DNA of 64,000 nt, from positions 62,001-126,000 of the forward strand of contig NZ_SNWW01000005.1 of the NCBI RefSeq assembly GCF_004362015.1, given 5' to 3'. Of the stretch, positions 34,177 to 44,169 are shown one piece after another. The notes under the pieces are model-generated. The model ran no database searches and had not been told where the DNA came from. It saw only the letters and a program-made list of their open reading frames with translations. This DNA is from Flavobacterium chryseum (GTDB lineage: Bacteria > Bacteroidota > Bacteroidia > Flavobacteriales > Flavobacteriaceae). Position 1 is the first letter of the stretch. The number at the start of each line of letters is the position of its first letter. Both the position numbers and the translations under genes were made by a program.

Positions 34177-37005
34177 TTGAAATCATTTTATAAAATTATA
34201 TTCTTCATTTTAGTTTTATTGAGTTCGATAAAACAATACGCGCAGCATCAATCTAAGATGGAAGTTGCGGTAAATCTCGAACTTAAAACTTTGAATGTAA
34301 AACAGGATATTACGTTTTATAATACTTCTACTGATTCATTGGCTACAATTGTTTTGAATGATTGGAACAATGCTTTTTCTGCTAAAAATACGCCTTTGGC
34401 AGAACGTTTTTCGGATGAATTTTACAGAGGTTTTCATTTGGCTAAAACCGAAGAAAGAGGAAATACAACCATTTTGAATTTGACGAATTCTGAAAATTTA
34501 GCTTTAGAATGGGAAAGAACAGATAGAAATCCAGATTTTATTGTAATACGATTAAATCAGAAGTTAGCTCCTGGTGAAAAATTCGATATTCACCTTACTT
34601 ACATTGCTAAAATTCAGAGCGATAAATTTACTCATTATGGTTACACGCAGAATGGCGGAATGAATTTAAAAAACTGTTTTTTGAGTCCGGCGCGTTATGA
34701 CAATCATAAGTTTACAACTTACAATAATTTCAATCTGGAAGATATCGCAAATGCCAGTACTGATTATGAAGTTGAAATTAAAGTTCCTGCTAATTATTCG
34801 ATAACGACTGATTTAAATTCGGTTTCAACAGATACGAACCCTAGTTTTAGTACATATTCTTTTTCAGGAATCAATAGAAATGATTTTAATTTGATTATTG
34901 AAAAACAGAATAGTTTTAGGAGTTATAACAACGGATCATTAGAAGTTTTATCAGATTTAAAAGCTAAAAAACTGACCGAAATTCAAAGAGCGATAATCAT
35001 AAATCGGGTTACTTCTTTTGCAAATAATTTCATTGGAAAATATCCACATCAAAAAATAACAATTTCTCAGGCAGATTATGATCGAAATCCTTTTTATGGA
35101 TTGAATCAATTACCGTCATTTTTTAGTCCGTTTCCGGATGAATTTATCTTTGAAATTACATTTTTAAAAACGTATTTGAATAATTATCTAAAAACCAGCC
35201 TTCGTTTAGATCCGAGAAAAGACAATTGGATTTATGACGGAATTCAGATTTTCACGATGATGAAATACATGGAAGAAAATCATCTGGACAAAAAAATGCT
35301 TGGCAGGCTTTCTCAAATGAAACTGTTTAAAAGTTACAACATTACCAATCTAACTTTTAACGAGCAATACAGCTATTATTATATGTTAATGGCTCGAAAA
35401 AATCTGGATCAGCCGCTTGGAGACCCAAAAAATACGCTCATAAAATTCAATGAACAAATTGCCAGCAAATACAGAGCGGGCTTAAGTTTAAGTTATCTGG
35501 ATGATTATTTAGATCAGAATATTGTGCCTCAAAGTATTCAGGAATTTTACAATTTAAATAAAACAGAACAGGTAAATCGTTATGATTTTGAAAAAATACT
35601 GAATAAAAATACGACCAAAAATATCGATTGGTTTTTTGAAACTATAATTGATTCTCGAGATATAATCGATTATAAATTTTCGAATGTTTCGAGAACAAAA
35701 GATAGTGTGCAATTTTCGATAAAAAATAAAACAGGAATATATGCTCCGGTTCCGGTTTATGGCCTTAAAAAAAATGAAATTGTTTTTAAGGAATGGATTG
35801 AACCTAAAACAGCAGATTCTGTTTATCATTTTGACAGAAAAAATGCGGACAAAATTGTTCTGAATTATAATAATGAAGTTCCGGAATACAATCAGAGAAA
35901 TAACTGGAAATCACTGAAAAATCTGGTGATTACAGAGCGTCCGATAAAATTTAATTTTGCTAAAGATCTGGAAGATCCGTATTACAATCAGATTTTATAT
36001 ATTCCAACGCTTACCTATAATTATTACGATGGATTCACGCCCGGATTTCGTTTTCACAATAAAACGATATTAGACAAACCGTTTACTTTTGATATAAATC
36101 CGGCTTATTCTTTAAAAGCGGGAACAATCTCGGGATCATCTGCTTTTTCGTATAGTCAGTATTATAGAAATAGCACCTTATATAATGTAAAATATTCTAT
36201 AAGCGAGAATTATTACCATTATGCTCCGGATGCCACTTATTTAAGATTGAATCCGATGGTTCAGTTTCGAATTCGTGAAGAAAATTTTAGGGATAATCGA
36301 AAACAGCTGATATTATTTCGCCAGATAATTGTAAATCGTGAAGCCAGTCAGTTTATTACGGATAACTCAAAACCGAATTATTCTGTTTTTAATGCCCGAT
36401 ATATGAATACCAAAACGGAACTGATTAACCACATAAATTTTATGGGTGATGTTCAGTTTGGAGGAAATTTTGGAAAACTATCCGGAGAAATAGAATACAG
36501 GCATTTATTTGAAAACAATCATAGATTGAATTTAAGACTTTATGCCGGAAGTTTTTTATACAACAACACAAATTCTGACTATTTTAGTTTTGGTTTAGAC
36601 CGACCGACTGATTATCTTTTTGATTATAATTTTCTGGGAAGATCAGAAAGCACGGGGATTTTCAGTCAGCAATTTATAATGGCCGAAGGTGGTTTTAAAT
36701 CAAAATTAGAACCATCCTATGCCAATAAATGGATGACAACGCTAAACGCGAGTTATGCAATTTGGGACTGGATTGAAGCTTATGGAGATGTTGGTGTGAT
36801 GAAAAATAAGCATGAAAAAGAATATTTTGCGTATGACAGCGGTATTCGATTAAATTTTGTTCCGGACTACTTTGAACTCTATTTTCCTATTTATTCTAAT
36901 AATGGATGGGAGATCTCTCAAAATAAATATAACGAAAAAATAAGATTTGTGATAACTTTTTCACCTAAATCATTAGTTACACTTTTTACCCGAAAATGGT
37001 TCTAA
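34177..37005 (+). CDS. M1-like pseudopeptidase domain fused to an outer-membrane beta-barrel
   Basis: The 942-residue protein starts at TTG; the signal peptide (KIIFFILVLLSSIKQYAQ) begins at once, so I keep this start. Residues 25-480 resemble the M1 (gluzincin) aminopeptidase fold, but the zinc motif HExxH is absent: the expected place (around EFIFEITFLKTYLNNY) has no histidine pair, and WLNEG is replaced by WIYDG. The C-terminal about 350 residues are rich in aromatic beta strands and end in an aromatic residue (TRKWF), as outer-membrane barrels do. It is probably a surface or periplasmic protein whose peptidase fold has lost activity. Function unknown. Confidence 0.72.
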   Translation: MKSFYKIIFFILVLLSSIKQYAQHQSKMEVAVNLELKTLNVKQDITFYNTSTDSLATIVLNDWNNAFSAKNTPLAERFSDEFYRGFHLAKTEERGNTTILNLTNSENLALEWERTDRNPDFIVIRLNQKLAPGEKFDIHLTYIAKIQSDKFTHYGYTQNGGMNLKNCFLSPARYDNHKFTTYNNFNLEDIANASTDYEVEIKVPANYSITTDLNSVSTDTNPSFSTYSFSGINRNDFNLIIEKQNSFRSYNNGSLEVLSDLKAKKLTEIQRAIIINRVTSFANNFIGKYPHQKITISQADYDRNPFYGLNQLPSFFSPFPDEFIFEITFLKTYLNNYLKTSLRLDPRKDNWIYDGIQIFTMMKYMEENHLDKKMLGRLSQMKLFKSYNITNLTFNEQYSYYYMLMARKNLDQPLGDPKNTLIKFNEQIASKYRAGLSLSYLDDYLDQNIVPQSIQEFYNLNKTEQVNRYDFEKILNKNTTKNIDWFFETIIDSRDIIDYKFSNVSRTKDSVQFSIKNKTGIYAPVPVYGLKKNEIVFKEWIEPKTADSVYHFDRKNADKIVLNYNNEVPEYNQRNNWKSLKNLVITERPIKFNFAKDLEDPYYNQILYIPTLTYNYYDGFTPGFRFHNKTILDKPFTFDINPAYSLKAGTISGSSAFSYSQYYRNSTLYNVKYSISENYYHYAPDATYLRLNPMVQFRIREENFRDNRKQLILFRQIIVNREASQFITDNSKPNYSVFNARYMNTKTELINHINFMGDVQFGGNFGKLSGEIEYRHLFENNHRLNLRLYAGSFLYNNTNSDYFSFGLDRPTDYLFDYNFLGRSESTGIFSQQFIMAEGGFKSKLEPSYANKWMTTLNASYAIWDWIEAYGDVGVMKNKHEKEYFAYDSGIRLNFVPDYFELYFPIYSNNGWEISQNKYNEKIRFVITFSPKSLVTLFTRKWF

Positions 37006-37159
37006 TTGAATAAATTTTAAATAAAAACGTAAATTATTTTTAATTAAAACAGAAAAACCTTAAATATTCAATAAAAAATATACGTAGTTTTAGCAATTTA
37101 CTTATAGATAATTAAATTATATTTATTTTAATGAATTATGATTATTGATACTTTTTAAG

Positions 37160-37167
37160 TAATTTTG
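37160..37167 (+). promoter_or_regulatory. TAnnTTTG box of the E1 gene
   Basis: TAATTTTG lies 27 bp before the ATG at 37194. An ATG at 37177 meets a stop within seven codons. Confidence 0.5.
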
Positions 37168-37193
37168 CCGCATAACATGACCCATTCCAGATT

Positions 37194-39605
37194 ATGATTA
37201 CAGAAAAAAACAATACTACATTAACATTCGAAGATTTCAAAACCGAAGTATTAAGCGATTACAGAATTGCTGTAACGAGCCGAGAATGTAGCCTGTTAGG
37301 ACGTAAAGAGGTATTGACAGGAAAAGCCAAATTTGGAATATTTGGTGATGGAAAAGAAGTGCCGCAGCTTGCTATGGCAAAAGCTTTTAAGAATGGAGAT
37401 TTCCGTTCTGGTTACTACCGCGATCAGACTTTTATGATGGCGATTGGTGAATTGACACCAAAGCAATTTTTCGCAGGTTTATACGGTCATACTGATTTAG
37501 ATTATGATCCGATGTCTGCAGGAAGACAAATGGGCGGGCACTTTGTAACGCACAGTCTGAACGAAGACGGTTCATGGAAAGACTTAACAAAACAAAAAAA
37601 TTCAAGCGCAGATATATCGCCAACAGCCGGACAAATGCCAAGATTATTGGGATTGGCTCAGGCTTCTAAAATTTACAGAAATGTTGATGGAATTACCATT
37701 AAAGACAAATTCTCTGTAAACGGAAATGAAGTGGCCTGGGGAACTATTGGAAATGCCAGTACATCTGAAGGTTTGTTTTTTGAAACTATAAATGCTGCCG
37801 GAGTTTTACAAGTTCCGATGGTGATGAGTGTTTGGGATGATGAATACGGAATTTCGGTTCATGCTAAACATCAAACTACTAAAGAAAATATTTCTGAAAT
37901 TCTAAAGGGATACCAACGTGATGAAGATTCTAACGGGTATGAAATTTTCAGAGTTAAAGGCTGGGATTATGCAGAACTGGTTTCTACTTATGAAAGAGCT
38001 TCTGCCATTGCCCGCGAACAACATATTCCTGTTTTAATTCACGTAAACGAATTAACGCAGCCGCAAGGACACTCTACTTCTGGTTCTCACGAACGTTACA
38101 AAAATGGAGACAGACTGGCTTGGGAAAGAGATTTTGACTGTATTCGCCAAATGCGTTTATGGATGATTGCTATTAATATTGCATCGCCGGAAGAATTGGC
38201 TGAAATTGATTTTGAATTGAAAAAAGAAGTTCTTGAAGCTAAAAAAGAGGCCTGGAATTCTTTCATCAATCCGATAATTGAAGATCAAAAAAATCTTTTG
38301 GTTTTATTGGAACAAATTGCTGAAGCAAGCATCAACCATAAAGAAAGAATTAGAAAATATATTTTTGAATTAAGCGCCATTAAATCGCCGCTTAAAAAAG
38401 AAATGCTGGTAATTGCAAGAAAGATTCTTCGTTTTATTGAAGTTCCAAACAGCAAGGTTTTACTTTCAAACTGGATTACCAATTATATAGAAATTACGCA
38501 ACCAAGATTTAGCAGTAATTTACATTCTGATTCAGATCAAAATGTATTTTCAGTTGAAAAAGTACTTCCTAAATATGCTGAAAATGCCAAACCGGATTTA
38601 GACGGACGTATGATTCTTCGTGATAACTTCGACGCTTTGTTTACCAAATATCCTGAAACTTTAATTTTTGGTGAGGATGTTGGAAACATTGGTGATGTAA
38701 ACCAAGGTCTGGAAGGAATGCAGGAAAAATACGGAGAACTTCGTGTTGCCGATGTTGGTATTCGTGAAGCTACAATTATTGGTCAGGGAATCGGGATGGC
38801 TTTAAGAGGTTTACGCCCAATTGCTGAAATTCAGTATTTAGATTATTTATTATACGCAATTCAAATCATGAGTGATGATTTGGCAACGTTACAATACAGA
38901 ACTGTTGGAAAACAAAAAGCACCATTAATTATCAGAACTCGCGGACACCGTTTAGAAGGTATCTGGCATTCTGGTTCTCCTATGGGAATGATTATCAATG
39001 CTATTCGCGGAATCCACGTTTTGGTTCCGAGAAATATGACTCAGGCTGCAGGTTTTTACAATGCGCTGTTAGAGACTGATGAACCGGCTTTGGTAATTGA
39101 ATGTTTGAATGGTTACCGTTTAAAAGAAAAAACTCCTTTGAATTTTGGTGAATTCAAAACGCCAATTGGTGTTGTAGAAACGCTAAAAGAAGGTACGGAT
39201 ATAACGTTAGTTTCTTACGGATCGACATTAAGACTGGTAGAACAAGCAGCAATTGAGTTGCAAGAATTAGGAATTGATTGTGAAGTAATTGATATTCAAT
39301 CACTGCTTCCGTTTGATATTAATAAAGATATTGTAAAAAGTATTGCCAAAACAAACCGTCTTTTAGTAATCGACGAAGATGTTCCTGGTGGAGCTTCGGC
39401 TTTTATCCTGCAACAAATTTTGGAAGAACAAGATGCTTACCAATATTTAGACAGTAAACCGCAAACTCTGGCTGCAAAAGCACACAGACCTGCGTACGGA
39501 ACTGATGGCGATTATTTCTCTAAACCTTCGGCAGAAGATATTTTTGAAAAGGTTTACAGTATGATGAATGAAGTTAATCCTTCTAAATTTCCTGATTTGT
39601 ATTAA
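37194..39605 (+). CDS. 2-oxoacid dehydrogenase E1, fused alpha and beta subunits (branched-chain type)
   Basis: The 803-residue protein joins both E1 subunits, a common arrangement in Bacteroidota. The alpha part (about 20-340) has the thiamine diphosphate region around TIGNASTSEGLFFETINAAG and the phosphorylation-loop-like HSTSGSHERYK. The beta part (about 470-795) has DALFTKYPETLIFGEDVGNI, VGIREATIIGQGIGMALRGL and EDVPGGASAF. It decarboxylates a 2-oxoacid and passes the acyl group to E2 lipoate. Branched-chain 2-oxoacids are the likely substrate; pyruvate cannot be excluded. E2 and E3 are not nearby. A terminator follows. Confidence 0.88.
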   Translation: MITEKNNTTLTFEDFKTEVLSDYRIAVTSRECSLLGRKEVLTGKAKFGIFGDGKEVPQLAMAKAFKNGDFRSGYYRDQTFMMAIGELTPKQFFAGLYGHTDLDYDPMSAGRQMGGHFVTHSLNEDGSWKDLTKQKNSSADISPTAGQMPRLLGLAQASKIYRNVDGITIKDKFSVNGNEVAWGTIGNASTSEGLFFETINAAGVLQVPMVMSVWDDEYGISVHAKHQTTKENISEILKGYQRDEDSNGYEIFRVKGWDYAELVSTYERASAIAREQHIPVLIHVNELTQPQGHSTSGSHERYKNGDRLAWERDFDCIRQMRLWMIAINIASPEELAEIDFELKKEVLEAKKEAWNSFINPIIEDQKNLLVLLEQIAEASINHKERIRKYIFELSAIKSPLKKEMLVIARKILRFIEVPNSKVLLSNWITNYIEITQPRFSSNLHSDSDQNVFSVEKVLPKYAENAKPDLDGRMILRDNFDALFTKYPETLIFGEDVGNIGDVNQGLEGMQEKYGELRVADVGIREATIIGQGIGMALRGLRPIAEIQYLDYLLYAIQIMSDDLATLQYRTVGKQKAPLIIRTRGHRLEGIWHSGSPMGMIINAIRGIHVLVPRNMTQAAGFYNALLETDEPALVIECLNGYRLKEKTPLNFGEFKTPIGVVETLKEGTDITLVSYGSTLRLVEQAAIELQELGIDCEVIDIQSLLPFDINKDIVKSIAKTNRLLVIDEDVPGGASAFILQQILEEQDAYQYLDSKPQTLAAKAHRPAYGTDGDYFSKPSAEDIFEKVYSMMNEVNPSKFPDLY

Positions 39606-39627
39606 GGATTTAGAATGTTTTAGATAT

Positions 39628-39665
39628 AAAAAAAGCTTGTAAACAATCGTTTACAAGCTTTTTTA
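39628..39665 (+). terminator. Rho-independent terminator after the E1 gene
   Basis: AAAAAGCTTGTAAAC pairs with GTTTACAAGCTTTTT around AATC, with A and T runs on both sides. Confidence 0.88.
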
Positions 39666-39701
39666 TTTTGTCAATAACATCAAATCAGTATTAACATCTC
39701 G

Positions 39702-39773
39702 TTTGTCATCCTGAGCGAAGTCGAAGGCGCACCAATTGGAACGTGGGCTTCGACTTCGCTCAGCCTGACAAAA
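39702..39773. repeat. Inverted repeat TTTGTCATCCTGAGCGAAGT / complement
   Basis: The left arm (39702-39727) and right arm (39746-39773) pair over about 25 bp with few mismatches. Copies of one arm occur at 33153 and 54729. Confidence 0.75.
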
Positions 39774-39787
39774 AATGCGCATAAAAT

Positions 39788-39840
39788 AATCCGTGTAAAT
39801 CCGCGTTTTCGCGTTAGCGAATCCGCATCATCCGCGTTCT
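39788..39840. repeat. TAAATCCGCGTTTTCGCG repeat family, copy 1
   Basis: The unit AATCCG...TAAATCCGCG, TTCGC-GTTA-GCGAA, ATCCGC...ATCCGCGTTC recurs at 50702-50754 and 54775-54824 with changes mainly in the loop. Each copy has a TTCGC/GCGAA hairpin at its centre. Confidence 0.75.
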
Positions 39841-39849
39841 ATTCTCAAA

Positions 39850-40581
39850 CTAAGACTTTAAAATAGCCCTGGCCTTTTCTAAATCTTCTGCCGTATCAAT
39901 TCCAATTCCAACATGTGTGGTCTCCACCATTTTAATACGTTTTCCGAATTCTAAATAACGAAGTTGCTCTAGCTTTTCAGAAGCTTCTAAAGATTTCATT
40001 GGCAAGCTGTAAAAATCTAATAAAGCCTGTTTTCTAAAAGCATAGATCCCGATGTGTTGAAAATAACGAACACCAACGTCCTTATCTCTTGGATACGGAA
40101 TTACAGATCTTGAAAAATACAATGCAAATTGCGATTGATCTACAACCACTTTTACGTTATTCGGATTATTGATTTCGTCTTCATCTGTGATTTCCCGCAT
40201 TAATGAAGCCAAATCAATCTTTTTATCTTCATCATTTCTAAAAACAGATAAAACCTGTTCTAAAGGTCCGGCTTCGGTAAAAGGTTCATCGCCTTGTACA
40301 TTTACAACAATATCAACATCTAAATTGGCAACGGCTTCAGCAATTCGGTCGCTTCCTGATTCGTGTTCTTTGATGCTCATAATGGCTTTTCCTCCATTTG
40401 AAACAATTTCATCATATATCAAACTAGAATCGGTTACTACAAAAACATCATCAAATAATTTTGTAGCTACAGAAGCTTCGTACGTTCTTAATATTACAGT
40501 CTTTCCTCCCAAATCCTGCATTAGTTTTGCAGGAAAACGTGTTGATGCGTATCGCGCTGGAATTACAGCTATTATTTTCAT
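39850..40581 (-). CDS. kdsB: 3-deoxy-manno-octulosonate cytidylyltransferase
   Basis: The 243-residue enzyme couples CTP to Kdo to form CMP-Kdo for lipopolysaccharide. Signs are the nucleotide loop [20 protein letters not shown] near 6-25, [12 protein letters not shown], the [10 protein letters not shown] turn near 74-83, and VNVQGDEPF near 92-100. The length fits the family. It lies between two blocks of intergenic repeats and has no operon partner. Confidence 0.95.
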   Translation of the reverse strand: MKIIAVIPARYASTRFPAKLMQDLGGKTVILRTYEASVATKLFDDVFVVTDSSLIYDEIVSNGGKAIMSIKEHESGSDRIAEAVANLDVDIVVNVQGDEPFTEAGPLEQVLSVFRNDEDKKIDLASLMREITDEDEINNPNNVKVVVDQSQFALYFSRSVIPYPRDKDVGVRYFQHIGIYAFRKQALLDFYSLPMKSLEASEKLEQLRYLEFGKRIKMVETTHVGIGIDTAEDLEKARAILKS

Positions 40582-40629
40582 TCTACTATCTTTAATTTAT
40601 TATTTTTTTCTCTGTGACTCTTTGTGTAA

Positions 40630-40700
40630 TTCCTTTGCGAATCTCTGCGGTAAAATTATAACGCAAAGTTGCACAAAGATTTACGCGGAGATTCACGAAG
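40630..40700. repeat. Inverted repeat of the CGCAAAG / GCGGTAAA family
   Basis: TTTGCGAATCTCTGCGGTAAA pairs imperfectly with TTTACGCGGAGATTCACGAAG. It sits between ygiD-like and kdsB genes and shares words with repeats at 13980 and 44793. Confidence 0.7.
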
Positions 40701-40703
40701 TTT

Positions 40704-41534
40704 TTACATGATTTTTACCGATGTCATACTTAATGAACCAGCCAATAATTTATCATTAAACAAACTTAATTCTTCTGAATCTTTTTTTAAACCTAAAGTA
40801 TACAATAAAGGCAAATAATGATCAGGCGTCGGAATCGCCAATTGAACCGCTTTATTCATTCTTTCGAAATCAATTAACGGCTGAAAATTTTCGTCTAATA
40901 AATAATTATTAACAGTTTCACGAGCTTCAATCGCCCAATCGAAACCATAATTATCTTTATCAAAATTTCTAAAATCTACTAAACGTAAATTGTGCACGAT
41001 ATTTCCGCTTCCAATAATCAAAACACCTTTGTGACGCAAGGATTGTAACTTCTGAGCCAACTCAAAATGATATTGACCTGATTTTGTATAATCAATACTC
41101 AACTGAATTACCGGAACATTTGCTTCGGGATATAAATGTTTGATGACGCTCCACGCACCATGATCTAAACCCCAATGTTCATCTAAGTCGACATGAACAG
41201 GTTCTAATATATTTTTAGTTTCAATTGCTAATTCAGGGCTTCCTTTTGCAGGATACTGAACATCAAAAAGTGCTTGCGGAAAACCTCCAAAATCATGAAT
41301 AGTTCTCGGCATTTGCATCGAAGTAACTTTGGTTCCGTTGGTAAACCAGTGCGCCGAAATACACAAAATAGCATTGGGTTGCGGCAGTGTTTTAGCCAAA
41401 TCCCGAAAACCCGCAACAAACTGATTTTCTTCAATGGCATTCATTGGACTACCATGTCCTAAAAACAAAACCGGCATTTTATCTGTATTCGAAAACGTTG
41501 ACGAAATCGAATGTAAGTCGTTTAGTGTTGTCAT
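40704..41534 (-). CDS. ygiD: Extradiol ring-cleavage dioxygenase, DOPA 4,5-dioxygenase type
   Basis: The 276-residue protein is a class III extradiol dioxygenase of the YgiD/LigB type. Metal-ligand histidines are seen in LFLGHGSPMN near 24-33, CISAHWFTNG near 59-68 and WGLDHGAWSVIKHL near 118-131. The family uses Zn or Fe; YgiD opens the ring of L-DOPA. The physiological substrate in flavobacteria is uncertain. It is a single gene with repeats on both sides. Confidence 0.88.
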   Translation of the reverse strand: MTTLNDLHSISSTFSNTDKMPVLFLGHGSPMNAIEENQFVAGFRDLAKTLPQPNAILCISAHWFTNGTKVTSMQMPRTIHDFGGFPQALFDVQYPAKGSPELAIETKNILEPVHVDLDEHWGLDHGAWSVIKHLYPEANVPVIQLSIDYTKSGQYHFELAQKLQSLRHKGVLIIGSGNIVHNLRLVDFRNFDKDNYGFDWAIEARETVNNYLLDENFQPLIDFERMNKAVQLAIPTPDHYLPLLYTLGLKKDSEELSLFNDKLLAGSLSMTSVKIM

Positions 41535-41548
41535 TGTAAATTGTTTTC

Positions 41549-41627
41549 TTTTTCGCCACGAATTACACGAATTAGCACAAATTCTCTTGTATAGATTTAG
41601 TAATTAGTGAAAATTCGTGGCAAAAAA
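41549..41627. repeat. Inverted repeat CGCCACGAATT / AATTCGTGGC
   Basis: CGCCACGAATTACACGAATT pairs imperfectly with AGTGAAAATTCGTGGCAAAA. The copy at 59235-59317 has the same arms. Confidence 0.72.
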
Positions 41628-43052
41628 TTATTCCTCAAAACTCTCATCTTTAAATCCTATCAAATATAATTTATTTTTGGCACGCGTCATCGCCGTGTAA
41701 AGCCATCTAATGTAATCGCGATCAATTCCGTTTGGCAAATACGGCTGCTCGACAAAAACCGTATCCCACTGCCCTCCTTGCGATTTATGACACGTAATGG
41801 CGTATGAAAATTTCACTTGTAAACCGTTAAAATATTCGTTGGCTTTTACTTTCTGGAATTTCTGGTATTTCGTCGATTCACCTTCGTAATCTTTCATCAC
41901 TTCTTCGTACAAACGATTTGATTCTTCGTAGGTTAATGATGGAGATTCACTTTTTATGGTATCTAAAATCAAAACCGTTTCAAAAGGTTTTTGGTCCGGG
42001 TAATCTACCATTCTAATCTTTACTTTGGCAAAATTAAATCCGTATAATTCTTTGATTCCGAAGAGTTCCAAAACTTCAATAATATCTCCATTGGCAATAA
42101 ATCCCGCTTCGTCTGTTTCTTTTAGCCAGAAATAATTATTCTTTACGACCATCAAAAAATCACCAACCGAAAGTTCACTTTCTTTAAATAAAATCCTGGT
42201 TCTTATTTGTTCGTTATACTGATTTGCCCTTTTATTCGAACGAACAATAAATGCTGTATCTTCAATACTATAATTGCTGTACGCCGTATTTATGGCATCC
42301 TGAATATCATAACCATCGGTTAAACGAACGATGTCTTTGAATTTTTTTACTTTGAATTTAAACTCCGTTATAAAAGTGTCTTTCAGCAATTCGCGCAATT
42401 CAGTCGCGTTAAACAAAATCCCTGAATTTTCTTCCTGACGCATTACTTCATCAAGTTCGATATGCTCGATTTCTTTGTCATAATGAACGCCTAAGGTTTG
42501 CACATCAAGCGCTGGACTAATATCTAAATTTACGGGAGGAAGCTGCGCTGTATCTCCCAATAAAATCATTTTGCAATTGGTTCCGGAATAAACATACGAA
42601 ATCAAATCGTCTAAAAGCGATCCGTTATCGTACAGTTTCGAATCAGAATTGCTGTCTGAAATCATAGACGCCTCATCGACAATAAAAATGGTGTTTTTAT
42701 GTTTGTTGATTTGTTTAGTAAATGCTACGCCTCCACTAGCTGATTTCTTCGGAAAATATATTTTTTTATGAATGGTAAAAGCAGGCGTATTCGAATAATT
42801 AGCAATTACTTTTGCCGCGCGGCCCGTTGGTGCCAGCAAAACAAATTTCTTATTGATATTGCCCAGATTATTTACAATTGTCGAAATTACCGTTGTTTTT
42901 CCCGTACCTGCATATCCTTTCAATACAAAAATTGTATCGTTATGGGTATCAGTTAAAAAAATAGCGATTTTTTGAAAAAAGATATCTTGTTTGTAAGTTG
43001 GTGCAAATGGAAATCTTTTTTGTAAAACGCCGTAAAACAGGGATGAATTCAT
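41628..43052 (-). CDS. RecD-like superfamily 1B DNA helicase
   Basis: About 474 residues from the start I choose (ATG at 43050-43052, MNSSLFYGVLQ). Motifs: Walker A LKGYAGTGKTTVIS, Walker B/II IFVDEASMIS near the middle, a Q-rich SF1 block ILLGDTAQLPPV, and the late motifs YAITCHKSQGGQWD and YTAMTRAKNKLYLIG. A frame continues 18 codons upstream to 43106, but that part lies in repeat-like DNA and a near -7 box (GAACTTTG) falls inside it. It unwinds DNA with ATP; it is shorter than RecD and lacks RecBC partners here. The exact repair or replication role is not clear. Confidence 0.9.
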   Translation of the reverse strand: MNSSLFYGVLQKRFPFAPTYKQDIFFQKIAIFLTDTHNDTIFVLKGYAGTGKTTVISTIVNNLGNINKKFVLLAPTGRAAKVIANYSNTPAFTIHKKIYFPKKSASGGVAFTKQINKHKNTIFIVDEASMISDSNSDSKLYDNGSLLDDLISYVYSGTNCKMILLGDTAQLPPVNLDISPALDVQTLGVHYDKEIEHIELDEVMRQEENSGILFNATELRELLKDTFITEFKFKVKKFKDIVRLTDGYDIQDAINTAYSNYSIEDTAFIVRSNKRANQYNEQIRTRILFKESELSVGDFLMVVKNNYFWLKETDEAGFIANGDIIEVLELFGIKELYGFNFAKVKIRMVDYPDQKPFETVLILDTIKSESPSLTYEESNRLYEEVMKDYEGESTKYQKFQKVKANEYFNGLQVKFSYAITCHKSQGGQWDTVFVEQPYLPNGIDRDYIRWLYTAMTRAKNKLYLIGFKDESFEE

Positions 43053-43089
43053 AGGGAAAAATTGAAATACAAAGTTCGGCTTTTTTAAT

Positions 43090-43275
43090 GGCATTGTCAA
43101 TGGCAAAAATCAATTTCAAAAATCAATATCAATTTTAATTGCTGCACTTTACAAACTATCGGCATTGATTTTTGATATTGCAATTTATATTTTCATTGCT
43201 ATTGAATTTTTGAAATTGAAATTGATTTTTGATATTGACATTGACTTTTGACATTGATAATTGATATTGAAATTA
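43090..43275. repeat. Low-complexity repeat of ATTGATTTTTGATATTG words
   Basis: Phrases of 8-15 bases such as TTTTGATATTG, GACATTGAC, GAAATTGAAATTG recur many times, and the left part (AAATCAATATCAATTT) is complementary to the right (AAATTGATTTTTGATATTG). It can fold into a long imperfect hairpin. No gene here. Confidence 0.7.
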
Positions 43276-43347
43276 TTATTTGTAAGTTTGTGTTCGAATT
43301 AAATTCTTTCCTGACACTAAAGCAGGTAACGAATTGAAAATCAAATT

Positions 43348-44169
43348 ATGTCATTGCAAAACACCAATATAACATCAAAAAAATACAAAAAACTTTCTAT
43401 TCAGGTTTCGCTGAGCGGATTCTCATTTTGTTGTTTTGATACCTTAAATAATACGATTACTTCCTTTAATGAAGTCTTGTTCGATCCTTCAGTAAAAAAC
43501 ATAAAAATTGAAGATTTGTATCATGATAATTTCAAAAAATACCCTGAATTAAAAGATACTTACGATGATATTATGGTTATTCATAATAACAATCTTTCGA
43601 CTTTTGTGCCTACAGCACTTTTTGACGAGCATTATCTTGGAAGTTATTTACAATATAACACTAAAGTTTTTGAAACTGATTTTTTTACATACGATCAGAT
43701 TTCAAATTACCAGATGAATTCCGTTTACATTCCGTATGTAAACATCAATAATTTCCTGATCGATCAAGTTGGCTCGTTTGATTACAAGCATTATAACAGT
43801 ATTTTGATCGAGAAAATTCTGGAAGGTTCAAAGAATAATGATGATAAAAAAATGATTGTCAATTTCAACGTTGGCCATTTTGAAATTATCGTTGTTCAGA
43901 ATCAAAAATTGCTGTTGTTTAATTCTTTTGAATATCAAACACCGGAAGACTTTATTTATTATTTGCTTTTTACAGCCGAACAATTGAGTTTAAATCCAGA
44001 AAGTTTTCCACTCGAATTATTAGGCACTATAACACAAAACGATGCTTTTTATGCCATTGCATATAAATACATTCGTAACGTTTCTTTTTTGGATGTAAGC
44101 ACCTTACAACAAAAAAACAGCTTTTCAACTGCTCAAAATCAAAAACATTATATCTTATTTCAATCATGA
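43348..44169 (+). CDS. DUF3822 family protein
   Basis: The 273-residue protein has no signal and no transmembrane part. Its N-terminus (KKLSIQVSLSGFSFCCFD) and the middle (HYNSILIEKIL, MIVNFNVGHFEIIVVQNQKL) have the strand pattern of an actin-like ATPase fold, as expected for DUF3822. Its stop overlaps the rsmD start (ATGA at 44166-44169), the usual pairing in Bacteroidota. Function is not established; coupling to a rRNA methylase may only reflect operon structure. Confidence 0.85.
   Translation: MSLQNTNITSKKYKKLSIQVSLSGFSFCCFDTLNNTITSFNEVLFDPSVKNIKIEDLYHDNFKKYPELKDTYDDIMVIHNNNLSTFVPTALFDEHYLGSYLQYNTKVFETDFFTYDQISNYQMNSVYIPYVNINNFLIDQVGSFDYKHYNSILIEKILEGSKNNDDKKMIVNFNVGHFEIIVVQNQKLLLFNSFEYQTPEDFIYYLLFTAEQLSLNPESFPLELLGTITQNDAFYAIAYKYIRNVSFLDVSTLQQKNSFSTAQNQKHYILFQS

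Noticed and set aside
39702..39840. CRISPR array
   Set aside because: The repeats are inverted and mosaic, with no regular spacer length and no cas genes.
40169..40711. Long open frame on the plus strand opposite kdsB
   Set aside because: It is antisense to a clear kdsB gene and reads through the intergenic repeat; the protein has no domain sense.
43053..43106. N-terminal extension of the RecD-like helicase to ATG 43106
   Set aside because: The extra 18 codons lie in repeat-like DNA and overlap a probable promoter; the ATG at 43052 fits the domain start.
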